From the NCBI GenBank assembly GCA_030833665.1, contig JAURGT010000012.1, forward strand, positions 1 to 49,509: a stretch of 49,509 nucleotides of DNA. The letters run 5' to 3'. The DNA is from Miltoncostaeales bacterium. Lineage in GTDB: Bacteria; Actinomycetota; Thermoleophilia; Miltoncostaeales; Miltoncostaeaceae. The notes under the pieces were generated by a model. That model was not told the DNA's origin. It worked only from the letters and a program-made list of their open reading frames with translations, and ran no database searches. The number at the start of each line of letters is the position of its first letter. The first letter of the stretch is position 1. The position numbers were made by a program, and so were the translations under genes. Of this stretch, positions 17,327 to 25,108 are shown piece after piece.

Positions 17327-18162
17327 GGCCGAATGCCGTCCCGGCCGAGGGCGGCGGCGAGGCGCGGGTAGTCGGCGGGCGCCAACTGCTCCGGACGCAC
17401 CGCGGCGTCGAGGCCAAGGTCGGCCACCGCAGCCCTCACGGCGTCGCGGTCGGCACCTGCCTGGCCGAGCGCATTCACGAGGGTCTTGCGACGCACGGCG
17501 AAGGCCGCGCGCACGATCCTCCGCGTGGCGGAGTCGGGTGCCGGGGCGACGCGTCGCAGCCCCACCAGCGCCGAGTCCACCCGGGGGCGCGGGGAGAACA
17601 CCTCGCGGCCCACGGCGCGCCGCCCGGAGGCCTCGCATGCGAGCTGGATCACCACCGACGGCCCCCCGTAGAGCCGTGACCCCGGGGCAGCCAGCCAGCG
17701 GTCGGCCACCTCGCGCTGGGTCATCAGGGCCCAGTGCGCCACCAGGGGCAGGCGGCAGATGGTCTCGATGAGGATGGGCGTGGCCACGTGGTACGGCAGG
17801 TTGCTCACCACGCGGGTGGGCGGCGGGTCGAGCGCCTCGAGGTCGACCTTCATGCAGTCGCCCCAGTGGATGCGCACGCCGTCGATGCCCATCGTGGCCT
17901 CGGCCAGGGGCTCGGCCATGCGCTGGTCCACCTCGAGCGCGTGCACCACGCGCGCCGCGCGTCCCAGCGCGGCCGTGAGCGTGCCGAGCCCCGCCCCGAT
18001 CTCGAGCACCACGTCGTCCGGGCCCACCTCGGCCATGCGCACGGCGAGGTCGGCGAGGTTCTCGTCCAGCAGGAAGTGCTGGCCCAGGTCGGTGTCCGGC
18101 CTGATGCCATGTCGCTCCATGAGGCGCTGGGTGCCGACGCGCTCGGGGGGCTCGCTCACCAT
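17323..18162 (-). CDS. rsmA: 16S rRNA dimethyladenosine transferase
   Basis: A 279-aa KsgA/RsmA enzyme. It dimethylates the two adjacent adenines (1518/1519 in E. coli numbering) near the 3' end of 16S rRNA. LGQHFLLDENLA is the family's N-terminal mark. SAM motif I is VLEIGAGLGTLT (52-63), HALEVDQRM binds the ribose, and the catalytic NLPY is at 121-124. VFSPRPRVDSALVGL and the C-terminal helical domain are typical. ATG at 18162 overlaps the tatD end (TGGTGA / ATGGTG). Third gene of metG-tatD-rsmA-ispE. Confidence 0.95.
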   Translation of the reverse strand: MVSEPPERVGTQRLMERHGIRPDTDLGQHFLLDENLADLAVRMAEVGPDDVVLEIGAGLGTLTAALGRAARVVHALEVDQRMAEPLAEATMGIDGVRIHWGDCMKVDLEALDPPPTRVVSNLPYHVATPILIETICRLPLVAHWALMTQREVADRWLAAPGSRLYGGPSVVIQLACEASGRRAVGREVFSPRPRVDSALVGLRRVAPAPDSATRRIVRAAFAVRRKTLVNALGQAGADRDAVRAAVADLGLDAAVRPEQLAPADYPRLAAALGRDGIRP

Positions 18163-18989
18163 CCGAACACGCGTGCCGCCGTGGCAGTGGTGGCCGCATC
18201 GAGGGTGGCCACGTCGTCACCGCGGAGCTCGGCCACGCACGCGAGCGTGTGCGCCACGAACGCCGGCTGGTTGCGCTTGCCGCGCATCGGAACGGGCGCC
18301 AGGTACGGCGCATCGGTCTCCACCATCAGCCTGTCGGCAGGGATGCGCGGAACCACGTCGCGCAGCACGGTGTTCTTCGGGAAGGTCACGGGGCCCGCGA
18401 GGCTGATTGTCCATCCGCGCTCGAGCGCCTCGTCGAGGTACTCCGGGATCGAGAAGCAGTGCAGCACCACGTCGGTGAGGCCGAGGTCGCGCAGGATCAC
18501 CATGGTGTCGTCGGCCGCGTCGCGGGTGTGGATGACCAGCGGCATGCCGAGGTCGGCCGCGAGCTCGCCCTGCGCTCGGAAGGCCCGCGGCTGGTCGTCG
18601 GGCGTGGTGCGCTCGTGGAAGTAGTCGAGCCCGGCCTCGCCGATGGCGACCACCTTCTCGTGCGCGGCGAGGTCGCGTATCCAGTCGACGTCGGAGTCGC
18701 GCCAGTTGCCGCGCCCGGCATCCACAGGATGCACCCCCACGGCGGCATACACCTCGGGGTGCGCGTCGGCCAGGGCCACCGCCTGCTCGCTCTGGTCGCG
18801 GCCGCAGCCGATCGTCACCACGCGCTCCACCCCCGCCGCGGCCGCGGCCGCGATGAGGTCGGGCACGGGGTCGTCGCACGACGGCAGGTGGCAATGCGAG
18901 TCGACTACGCGGTCACCTCGTCCACCTCGATGCGCGGGAACAGCGGCTCGGGAGGGCTCACGCGCGCGCGCGGCGTGCCGGCGTCCCAC
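18156..18989 (-). CDS. tatD: TatD-family metal-dependent hydrolase (start uncertain)
   Basis: A TatD-type TIM-barrel deoxyribonuclease/hydrolase. Metal motifs: VDSHCHL (about 18880-18905), the bridging Glu in IGEAGLDYFH, MPLVIHTRDA, VLHCFS, and late Asp in VETDAPYLAP with RGKRNQP. The protein should begin right before VDSHCH, yet no ATG, GTG or TTG lies there. The nearest in-frame start upstream is GTG at 18989, giving 277 aa with a 29-residue Arg/Ala-rich extension overlapping the end of metG. Translation may instead start at GTA or GTC after re-initiation at the metG stop (TAG at 18905-18907). Function call is firm; the start is not. Confidence 0.85.
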   Translation of the reverse strand: MGRRHAARAREPSRAAVPAHRGGRGDRVVDSHCHLPSCDDPVPDLIAAAAAAGVERVVTIGCGRDQSEQAVALADAHPEVYAAVGVHPVDAGRGNWRDSDVDWIRDLAAHEKVVAIGEAGLDYFHERTTPDDQPRAFRAQGELAADLGMPLVIHTRDAADDTMVILRDLGLTDVVLHCFSIPEYLDEALERGWTISLAGPVTFPKNTVLRDVVPRIPADRLMVETDAPYLAPVPMRGKRNQPAFVAHTLACVAELRGDDVATLDAATTATAARVFGW

Positions 18990-20440
18990 GCGGCGCCCGC
19001 GAGCACCACCCCGTCGAGGGGCTCCCCGAGGGCCGAGAACACGGCCTCGCACGACTGCGGGATGACCGGCCACAAGATGATCGCCGCGATGCGCAGGCCG
19101 TTCGCGAGGCTGAACAGCGCCTGGTCGAGCTCGCCGGCGCGAGCGTCATCCTTGGCGAGCGTCCATGGCTCGCGCTCCTCCACCAGTCGATTGAGGCGGC
19201 GCACCCAGGCCCATGCGGCCTCCACCGCACCCGTGACGTCGTCGCGATCGAAGTGCGCGAGTACCTGTTCGCGGGCGGCCAGGGCCTCGTTCGCCAGGTC
19301 GACGTCGCCACCCGGATCGGCGGGCACCACGCCGTCGCGGTAGCGCTCGATCATCTTCGTGGTGCGCGAGAGCAGGTTGCCGAAGTCGTTGGCGAGCTCG
19401 GTCGTGTAGCGCTGGTGGAAGCCCTCGTCCGTGAAGGTGCCGTCGTCGCCGAAACGGATCTCACGGCAGAGGTAGTAGCGCAGGGCGTCGAGGCCGTAGC
19501 GCTCGATGTACGGGAACGGGTCGACGATGTTGCCGGTGGTCTTTGACAGGCGCTCGCCGCCCTTCAGCACGTAGCCGTGCACGAACAGGCGCTCGGGAAG
19601 TGCGAGGTCGGCGCTCATGAGCAGCGACGGCCAGATGACCGCGTGGAACTTGAGGATGTCCTTGGCCATCAGCTGCAGGGTGGGCGGCCAGAGGCGGTCG
19701 ACCAGGTCGGTGCCCGGATCGGCGTACGTGAGGGCCGTGTAGTAGTTGAAGAGGGCATCCACCCACACGTACACCGTGTGCGCGGGGTCCCACGGCACGG
19801 TGACCCCCCACTCCACCTGCGCGCGGCTCATCGAGAGGTCCTCGAGCCCCATCTCCACCATGCTGCGGGCCTCGTTCATGCGCGACTTCGGGCGCACGAA
19901 CGCCGGCACGGCGTCGTAGTGGGCCAGCAGGCGATCCCGGTAGGCCGAGAGCCGGAAGAACCAGTTCTCCTCCTCGATCCACTCCACCTCGCGGCGGTGC
20001 GTGGGGCACGTGCGCCCGTCGGCGAGGTCGCCCTCGTTGTAGAAGGCCTCGCACGAGGTGCAGTACCAGCCGCCGTACGATCCCTTGTAGATGTCGCCCT
20101 TCGCGTGCATCCGCACGATGAGATCCTGCACCACGGCCCTGTGCTGCTCGTCGGTGGTGCGGATGAAGAAGTCGTTGCTCGCGCCGAGCACGCGCCCCAT
20201 CTCGCGGAAGCGCCCGGAGAGCTCGTCGGCATGCTCCTTGGGGGTGCGACCGGCATCCTCGGCGGCGCGGGCGATCTTGGCCCCGTGCTCGTCGGTGCCG
20301 GTGAGGAAGAACACCTCGTCGCCCCGCTGGCGGTGGTGGCGGGCGATCACGTCGGCCATGATCGTCGTGTAGGCGTGCCCCACGTGGGGCTCCGCATTCA
20401 CGTAATAGATGGGCGTGGTGATGAAGAAGCGGCCGGGCAC
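18905..20440 (-). CDS. metG: Methionyl-tRNA synthetase
   Basis: A 511-aa class I synthetase that charges tRNA-Met and initiator tRNA. The HIGH motif appears as PHVGHAY in the first 30 residues and the KMSKS motif as ERLSKTTG. Between them is a single zinc knuckle (WYCTSCEAF and CPTHRRE). VYVWVDALFNYY and KDILKFHAVIWPS are synthetase core motifs. There is no C-terminal dimerisation domain. GTG at 20440 (VPGRFFITTPIYY) fits the family's N-terminus; the upstream open frame has no homology. TATGCT (20450-20455) lies 9 bases upstream, so the mRNA may be almost leaderless. First gene of the metG-tatD-rsmA-ispE operon. Confidence 0.95.
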   Translation of the reverse strand: MPGRFFITTPIYYVNAEPHVGHAYTTIMADVIARHHRQRGDEVFFLTGTDEHGAKIARAAEDAGRTPKEHADELSGRFREMGRVLGASNDFFIRTTDEQHRAVVQDLIVRMHAKGDIYKGSYGGWYCTSCEAFYNEGDLADGRTCPTHRREVEWIEEENWFFRLSAYRDRLLAHYDAVPAFVRPKSRMNEARSMVEMGLEDLSMSRAQVEWGVTVPWDPAHTVYVWVDALFNYYTALTYADPGTDLVDRLWPPTLQLMAKDILKFHAVIWPSLLMSADLALPERLFVHGYVLKGGERLSKTTGNIVDPFPYIERYGLDALRYYLCREIRFGDDGTFTDEGFHQRYTTELANDFGNLLSRTTKMIERYRDGVVPADPGGDVDLANEALAAREQVLAHFDRDDVTGAVEAAWAWVRRLNRLVEEREPWTLAKDDARAGELDQALFSLANGLRIAAIILWPVIPQSCEAVFSALGEPLDGVVLAGAAWDAGTPRARVSPPEPLFPRIEVDEVTA

Positions 20441-20449
20441 GGAGGAGGC

Positions 20450-20455
20450 AGCATA
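20450..20455 (-). promoter_or_regulatory. -10 hexamer TATGCT for the metG operon
   Basis: On the reverse strand TATGCT (TAnnnT) is 9 bases from the metG GTG. No Shine-Dalgarno is present between them. Confidence 0.4.
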
Positions 20456-20482
20456 GCGGCGGCATCCCCACCCCCCGCGCGG

Positions 20483-21013
20483 GTGCTGGCGGTGGTGCGG
20501 GCCGTGGCCCTGCGCCTCGACGACGCCGGGGTGCACTGGCTGCTCGCCGGCGGAGCGGCCCGCATGCTGCGCGGCGCCCCGGTGCGCCCGCGCGATGTCG
20601 ACGTGGAGGTGCGCGAGCAGGACGCCGCGCGGGCGGCCCGGGCACTCGGCCTGCCACCGCCCGCGCTCGCCGAGGGAGGCGGCTGGCGGTCCCTGCGGTC
20701 GGAGGGCCTGCTGGCCGGAGTCCCGATCGACCTCTCGGGCGGAATCACGGTCAGCGGCCCCGGTGGAACCCTGAGCGGTCCAGACCCCGGGCCAGGCACT
20801 TCACGGGGACATTCATATCCACGCGACTGTCCACCTGGACTGACTGTCCCCCTGCTGCCCGACGGCGAGGCGCTTGCCCGTGCCGTGGTGTGCGGGGATG
20901 CGGACCGGCGCGCGCGGGCCGACGCCGCGCTTCCCGCCGACGCCGCCGCGCGGGCGGCGGCGCTCGCCTACGCCGAGTCGCGCATCGCCGCGGCGGCAAG
21001 CGCCGCGCGGTAG
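20483..21013 (+). CDS. Nucleotidyltransferase-fold protein interrupted by a palindromic insert
   Basis: About 176 aa. The first 90 residues fit the minimal nucleotidyltransferase fold: HWLLAGGAARML (Gly-Gly at 23-24), then RPRDVDVEV with the DxD metal pair (Asp38, Asp40), and GVPIDLSGG as the third acidic strand. That is similar to aminoglycoside-adenylyltransferase-like and antitoxin-type proteins; no antibiotic role is shown. Residues about 97-123 are encoded by a REP-like palindromic element and read as a non-conserved linker. The remainder is Ala/Arg-rich helix. GTG at 20483 is the best start; other GTGs follow at once. The 3' end overlaps the convergent rsmI by 46 bases. It may be functional or decaying. 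Confidence 0.6.
   Translation: MLAVVRAVALRLDDAGVHWLLAGGAARMLRGAPVRPRDVDVEVREQDAARAARALGLPPPALAEGGGWRSLRSEGLLAGVPIDLSGGITVSGPGGTLSGPDPGPGTSRGHSYPRDCPPGLTVPLLPDGEALARAVVCGDADRRARADAALPADAAARAAALAYAESRIAAAASAAR
20771..20851. repeat. REP-like palindromic element inserted in frame in a gene
   Basis: GGGGACA (20805-20811) and TGTCCCC (20845-20851) are perfect inverted ends. Inside lies a 5-bp hairpin GTCCA / TGGAC (20829-20840). To the left is GGTCCAGACCCCGGGCC, a palindromic-type segment. The base composition differs from the flanking codons and the encoded peptide is a meaningless linker. It looks like the short elements mobilised by REP-associated tyrosine transposases; no second copy or transposase is in the window. 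Confidence 0.5.
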
Positions 21014-21810
21014 GCGGCGTTGCGCGGGGCGGCGCCGAGCGCCGCCACCACGTCTGCGGCGCGTGCCGGACTCATGCCGGCATCGAGCATGGGCACGATG
21101 GCCTCGGCCAGCGCATGTTCGTCGGGCGCGGGCGGGGCGGGCGGGGGCGCTACCACCACCGCCACCTCGCCCTTCAGCGGGCCGGTGACGCGCGCCGCCA
21201 GATCGGCAGCGCCGCCGCGCAGCACCTCCTCGTGCACCTTCGTGAGCTCCCGGCACACGGCCACCGGCCGGTCCGGATCATGCGCAGCGATGGCGGCCAG
21301 CAGGGCGCCCACCCGACGAGGACCCTCGAACACCACCACGGGCTCGCCCCACCGGTCGAGGCCCCGCACGAACTCCCGCAGCTCACCGGCCTTGCGCGGG
21401 GCGAAGCCGGCGAAGGCGTAGCCGGTGCCGGATGACAGCCCCGACGCCACGAGCGCCGTCTCCACGGCGCCGGCACCTGGGATGACCGTGACCGGCAGGC
21501 CTGCGTCCACGGCAGCGGCCACGACCCGCGCCCCGGGATCGCTCACGCCCGGCATGCCGGCATCGCTCACGAGGGCCACCACCGCCCCTTCTCCCATGCG
21601 CCGCACCAGGTCAGCCGCCCGTCGCGCCTCGTTGTGCTCGTGCGCCGGCACCATCGGCGCATCCGACCCGGCGTGGCGCAGCAGCACGGCCGTGCGCCGG
21701 GTGTCCTCGCAGGCCACCACGTCGGCATCGCGCAGCGCCTGCGCGGCGCGCGGCGAGAGGTCGTCGAGCGTGCCGATGGGCGTGGCCACCACGATGAGCC
21801 GCCCGCTCAC
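20968..21810 (-). CDS. rsmI: 16S rRNA (cytidine-1402-2'-O)-methyltransferase
   Basis: A 280-aa tetrapyrrole-methylase-fold enzyme that 2'-O-methylates C1402 in the 16S rRNA decoding centre. Typical blocks: LIVVATPIGTLDDLSPRA at the N-terminus, VACEDTRRTAVLL, VALVSDAGMPGVSDPGARVV, the VIPGAGAVETAL loop, FAGFAPRK, and VCRELTKVHEEVLRG. GTG start overlaps the ROK-kinase stop (GTGA). In other actinobacteria rsmI is close to metG; here they are separated by the nucleotidyltransferase gene. Confidence 0.95.
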   Translation of the reverse strand: MSGRLIVVATPIGTLDDLSPRAAQALRDADVVACEDTRRTAVLLRHAGSDAPMVPAHEHNEARRAADLVRRMGEGAVVALVSDAGMPGVSDPGARVVAAAVDAGLPVTVIPGAGAVETALVASGLSSGTGYAFAGFAPRKAGELREFVRGLDRWGEPVVVFEGPRRVGALLAAIAAHDPDRPVAVCRELTKVHEEVLRGGAADLAARVTGPLKGEVAVVVAPPPAPPAPDEHALAEAIVPMLDAGMSPARAADVVAALGAAPRNAAYRAALAAAAMRDSA

Positions 21811-22748
21811 GCGCCCAGGCCCTCGTGCGCCATCAGCGCCGCGCCCACCATGCCCGCATCCGGCCCGAGTGCGGCCAGATGGAGGGGCGCCTGGCGCGTG
21901 GGGGGAAGCGCGCGCTGCTGATAGACGTCGCGGGCTGGACCCAGCAGCAGTTCACCGGCTGCCGACAGGCCACCGCCGACCAGGATGATGTCCGGGTCGA
22001 ATGTGTTGGCGAAGGACGTCACGGCGACTCCGAGCCACTGGCCTGCCGTGGTGACGATCGCCAGCGCGTCGGCATCGCCGTCCTTCGCCAGGGCAAGCCC
22101 CGAACGGCTGTCGAGGGCCCCCTCGGCGTGCAGCCTGCCGAGGGCCGTGCCGGGGTTGGCATCCGCGAACTCGCGGAACTCGCGCCCGAGCGCCGTGCCG
22201 CTGCACATGGTCTCGATGCAGCCGCGGTTGGGGCAGCCACCCTGGCAGGGTGGGCCGTTGCCATCCACGGAGACATGGCCGAGCTCGGCCCCATGACCGC
22301 GCGCGCCACGGAACAGCGCACCGTCGATGATGAGTCCGCCGCCGATGCCCGTGCCGATCGTGAGCAGCACCACGTTGGCGTGCCCTCGGCCGGCCCCCAC
22401 GCGATGCTCGGCGAGGGCCGCCAGGTTGGCGTCGTTGTCGAGGAGCACCGGCAGCCCCACCGCTGCCCCCAGCGCGCCTGCGGCGTCGAAGTCGTCCATG
22501 CCGGTGTGCACGGAGTGCGCCACGCGACCGGTGACCGCATCGATGGTGGCGGGCAGCCCCACTCCCACGGCGCGCACGTCGTCGGGCGAGTCGGCCACGA
22601 GGTCGGCTACCAGCGCCGTGATGGCATCGATGATGGCCATTCCCCCATCGGGAGTGGAAATCACCGTGGGTTCCGGGGGCACCAGATCGGGGCCGAGGCG
22701 CCCCGCGGCGATCTTCGTGCCACCGACATCCACGCCGATGACGCTCAT
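21807..22748 (-). CDS. ROK-family sugar kinase, glucokinase-like
   Basis: A 313-aa ROK protein without the DNA-binding domain of ROK repressors, hence probably a kinase. Visible: phosphate loop IGVDVGGTKIAAG (3-15), VGLPATIDAVTG, LDNDANLAALAEH with the catalytic Asp, and LTIGTGIGGGLIIDG. The zinc-binding loop is CQGGCPNRGCIET. Glucose is the commonest substrate, but N-acetyl sugars are possible. ATG at 22748 is chosen; the longer open frame upstream crosses into the promoter of the divergent LCP gene. Forms an operon with rsmI. Confidence 0.85.
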   Translation of the reverse strand: MSVIGVDVGGTKIAAGRLGPDLVPPEPTVISTPDGGMAIIDAITALVADLVADSPDDVRAVGVGLPATIDAVTGRVAHSVHTGMDDFDAAGALGAAVGLPVLLDNDANLAALAEHRVGAGRGHANVVLLTIGTGIGGGLIIDGALFRGARGHGAELGHVSVDGNGPPCQGGCPNRGCIETMCSGTALGREFREFADANPGTALGRLHAEGALDSRSGLALAKDGDADALAIVTTAGQWLGVAVTSFANTFDPDIILVGGGLSAAGELLLGPARDVYQQRALPPTRQAPLHLAALGPDAGMVGAALMAHEGLGA

Positions 22749-22784
22749 ATACCCCCCGCTCGCCGGAACACCCGTGGGCGACGG

Positions 22785-22790
22785 TACCAT
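22785..22790 (+). promoter_or_regulatory. -10 hexamer TACCAT for the LCP gene
   Basis: TACCAT (TAnnnT) ends 9 bases before the ATG at 22800 in the 51-bp divergent region. Confidence 0.4.
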
Positions 22791-22799
22791 CGCCAGCCG

Positions 22800-23885
22800 A
22801 TGCCGCCCCAGGGCAAGCCATATCGCCGCTTCAAGGCGCGCGGATCCGCGAAGTCAGCCGAGGGGCTCGAAGGCCTCCAGCACCTGACAGAGGGGGCCGG
22901 CAGCGCCGAGCGCCCCGAGCCCAAGCCAGAGGTTGACCCGTGGGCGCCGCAGCCCAGCCGCCGATGGTGGTCGCTGCGTGGCATCGGCGCATGGGGCTGG
23001 GCCTGGCGCGTGGGCGCGCTGCTGGTGATCGGCGTCATCACATGGGGCGTGATGGGTTTCCTCGCCATCAACGGGGCGGTCTCCACGGCCAACGGCCGCG
23101 TGCCGCCGAGCGCCCGCGCGGCGCTGTCGCCCGCGGGCCCGCTGCTCTCATCGCCGCAGAACACCCTCGTGATCGGCTGGGATGCCCGCGGCGGCGAGTC
23201 GCTCGGGCGCGCCGACACCATCATGATCATGCGCACCGACCCCGGCGCGGGAAAGGTGAAGTGGCTGTCCATCCCCCGCGATTTCCGCGTGGAGCTGCCG
23301 GGCGTGGGCACCGAGAAGATCAACGCGGCCATGTACCTGGCAGGCCAACCCGGGATCATCAAGGCGGTGCGCGACCTCACGGGCCTGCCCATCCACCACC
23401 TCATCGTGGTGCGCTTCAACGGCGTGAAGAACATGGTGGATGAGCTCGGCGGGGTCACCGTCAACAACCCCACCGAGGTGCGCGACTGCCCCTATTCGGG
23501 CGGCATCACCGTGTCGTTCCCGCGCGGCCAGGTGGAGCTCGACGGCGAGCGCGCGCTGCAGTACGTGCGCGTGCGCAAGTGCGACAACGACTTCAACCGC
23601 GCGGCCCGCCAGCAGGCGTTCGTGACGGCCCTCAAGGCGAAGATGGCCTCCATCACCTCCATCCCCTTCGCGCCCTGGAACGGCGCGGCCGCCATCCGAT
23701 CGATCGGCACCGACATGGGAACGTCCGACCTCATGAAACTCGGATGGCTGCAGTGGCGACTGCAGTCGGACTCCAAGGACCGCATCGTGCTCGCGGGCAT
23801 CCCGCGCACGGTGAACGGAGTCTCCTACGTCGTCGGCGAGCCCGATCTCGACGAGCAGCAGCTCGCCGAGTTCGTCGGCCGCTAG
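22800..23885 (+). CDS. LytR-CpsA-Psr (LCP) family cell-wall glycopolymer ligase
   Basis: A 361-aa protein. The cytoplasmic tail (1-65) is charged, a single membrane helix spans about 69-91, and the LCP domain follows outside. LCP motifs: NTLVIGWDARGGESLGRADTIM, LSIPRDFRVEL (Arg/Asp for pyrophosphate binding), KINAAMYLAG, and the C-terminal ERALQYVRVRKCDNDFNRAARQQ. LCP enzymes move polymers from lipid carriers to peptidoglycan, e.g. arabinogalactan or teichoic-type chains. Length and single-domain form are usual; no LytR_C domain follows. The stop abuts the convergent fmdB stop. Confidence 0.9.
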   Translation: MPPQGKPYRRFKARGSAKSAEGLEGLQHLTEGAGSAERPEPKPEVDPWAPQPSRRWWSLRGIGAWGWAWRVGALLVIGVITWGVMGFLAINGAVSTANGRVPPSARAALSPAGPLLSSPQNTLVIGWDARGGESLGRADTIMIMRTDPGAGKVKWLSIPRDFRVELPGVGTEKINAAMYLAGQPGIIKAVRDLTGLPIHHLIVVRFNGVKNMVDELGGVTVNNPTEVRDCPYSGGITVSFPRGQVELDGERALQYVRVRKCDNDFNRAARQQAFVTALKAKMASITSIPFAPWNGAAAIRSIGTDMGTSDLMKLGWLQWRLQSDSKDRIVLAGIPRTVNGVSYVVGEPDLDEQQLAEFVGR

Positions 23886-24191
23886 CTAGACGCTGTCGAG
23901 CCCCACGGTCTTGCCGCTGCTCTTGCCGCCGCCGTCCGACGATCCGCCGCCGCCCGAGTCTCCGCCCGAGGCCTTGGCGCTCGAGGGCGCCGCTGCGGGC
24001 TCCTTCGGCCGGCTCTTGGTGCCGTAGTCGGTGTTGTGGAAGCCGCTTCCCTTGAAGTGGATAGCGGGCGCGTGAAGCACGCGCTGCGCGGCGGCGCCAC
24101 ACTCCTCGCACTTGGCGAGGGGCTTGTCGGACATGCTCTGGATGGCCTCGAAGCGATGGCCCTTCTCACAGCGGTAGTCGTAGACAGGCAC
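23886..24191 (-). CDS. FmdB-family zinc-ribbon protein
   Basis: A 101-aa protein starting MPVYDYRCEKGHRFE, with paired metal ligands (CEKGH and CEECG) forming the FmdB/CxxC zinc ribbon in the first 40 residues. After HFKGSGFHNTDYG, a family signature, comes a disordered Gly/Ser/Ala tail. Function is not established; these proteins are often called putative regulators. The GTG start has a good Shine-Dalgarno (AGGAG, 5 bases upstream) and a TATACT -10 box at 24220-24225. Confidence 0.88.
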   Translation of the reverse strand: MPVYDYRCEKGHRFEAIQSMSDKPLAKCEECGAAAQRVLHAPAIHFKGSGFHNTDYGTKSRPKEPAAAPSSAKASGGDSGGGGSSDGGGKSSGKTVGLDSV

Positions 24192-24219
24192 CTGTACTCC
24201 TGGGACGGGTCGAGGCGCG

Positions 24220-24225
24220 AGTATA
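24220..24225 (-). promoter_or_regulatory. -10 hexamer TATACT for the fmdB-type gene
   Basis: On the reverse strand, TATACT is a near-ideal -10 box. It lies about 28 bases from the GTG start, leaving a short leader that carries AGGAG. Confidence 0.5.
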
Positions 24226-24248
24226 GACCCGCCCGCGAGGCTCTGGCA

Positions 24249-24311
24249 CTCTCATCCGTCGGGTGCCACCCGCCGGCCGCCCCATGGCCCCTTGCTACCC
24301 TCGGATGAGAG
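24249..24311. promoter_or_regulatory. Perfect 10-bp inverted repeat flanking the second deacetylase promoter
   Basis: CTCTCATCCG (24249-24258) and CGGATGAGAG (24302-24311) are exact reverse complements, 43 bases apart. The right arm covers the ATG at 24305. A TACCCT -10 candidate (24296-24301) touches it. This suits an operator bound by a looping or dimeric repressor, or an RNA stem that hides the start. Confidence 0.4.
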
Positions 24312-25108
24312 CCCCGATGACCGAGCCGATGACCAAGAACCGGACCATCCGCCGCGTCGTCGCCACCGAGGTGGCCGTCCTGGCCGCCGCCGCGACCGCA
24401 CGGCGAAGGAGTCCCCTGCTCGCAACCGCCATCGTCGGCGCGGGCGCGCTTGGCGCGTGGGCCGCGTTCCGCCCGGGGTCGCCGCTCTTCGGGCCCGTGG
24501 TCACCCGCGGCCCGGCCGCCAGCCCGCGCGCGGCCCTGACCTTCGATGACGGCCCGGGGCCGTCCACCCCGGCGATCCTCGACGCCCTTGCCGAGGAGGG
24601 CGTGCGGGCCACGTTCTTCGTCCTCGGCCGCCAGGCACGTCGCCACCCAGAGCTGGTGCGTCGCATGCACGACGAGGGGCATCAGGTGGCGAGCCACGGC
24701 TACGACCACGGCATCCTGGTGATGCGCGGGCCCGGGCACGTGCGCGATCAGCTCACGCGCACCGAGGAGGCCGTGGCCGACGCTGCCGGCACGGGCGTCC
24801 TCACCCACGTGTTCCGCGCGCCCCATGGGTTCCGCGGGCCGGCAACGTGGGCCGCGGTGCGGTCGGCCGGCTACCGCATGGCGGGGTGGACCAAGGGCGT
24901 ATTCGACTCCGCCGACCCGGGGCCCGACGTGGTGGCCGAGCGCTCGGCCCGCGCCCTCGCCCCCGGATGCATCCTGCTGCTGCATGATGCCGACGGCTGG
25001 GACCCCGACCGGCCACGCACCCACACCGTCGCGGCGATCCCCGACATCTGCGCCAGCGCGCGTGAGAAGGGGCTCGAACTCGTCACCCTCGACGAGCTCC
25101 TGGCATGA
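24305..25108 (+). CDS. Polysaccharide deacetylase, membrane-anchored
   Basis: A 267-aa CE4-family protein. Residues about 14-55 hold two hydrophobic stretches around a basic patch, probably an anchor or uncleaved signal. The NodB domain follows: LTFDDGPGPSTP (motif 1), ASHGYDH (His pair), FRAPHGFRG (motif 3), and ILLLHDADGW near the end. Compared with the deacetylase at 15690, it has the canonical TFDDGPG and SHGYDH. ATG at 24305 lies within an inverted repeat and only 3 bases after a -10-like box, so ATG at 24317 may be the true start. It overlaps the next gene by 4 bases (ATGA), so the two act together, perhaps in envelope modification. Confidence 0.85.
   Translation: MRAPMTEPMTKNRTIRRVVATEVAVLAAAATARRRSPLLATAIVGAGALGAWAAFRPGSPLFGPVVTRGPAASPRAALTFDDGPGPSTPAILDALAEEGVRATFFVLGRQARRHPELVRRMHDEGHQVASHGYDHGILVMRGPGHVRDQLTRTEEAVADAAGTGVLTHVFRAPHGFRGPATWAAVRSAGYRMAGWTKGVFDSADPGPDVVAERSARALAPGCILLLHDADGWDPDRPRTHTVAAIPDICASAREKGLELVTLDELLA

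Noticed and set aside
17327-18313. Extension of the ispE frame upstream through rsmA
   Set aside because: Arg-rich shadow of rsmA; ispE starts at the ATGA overlap.
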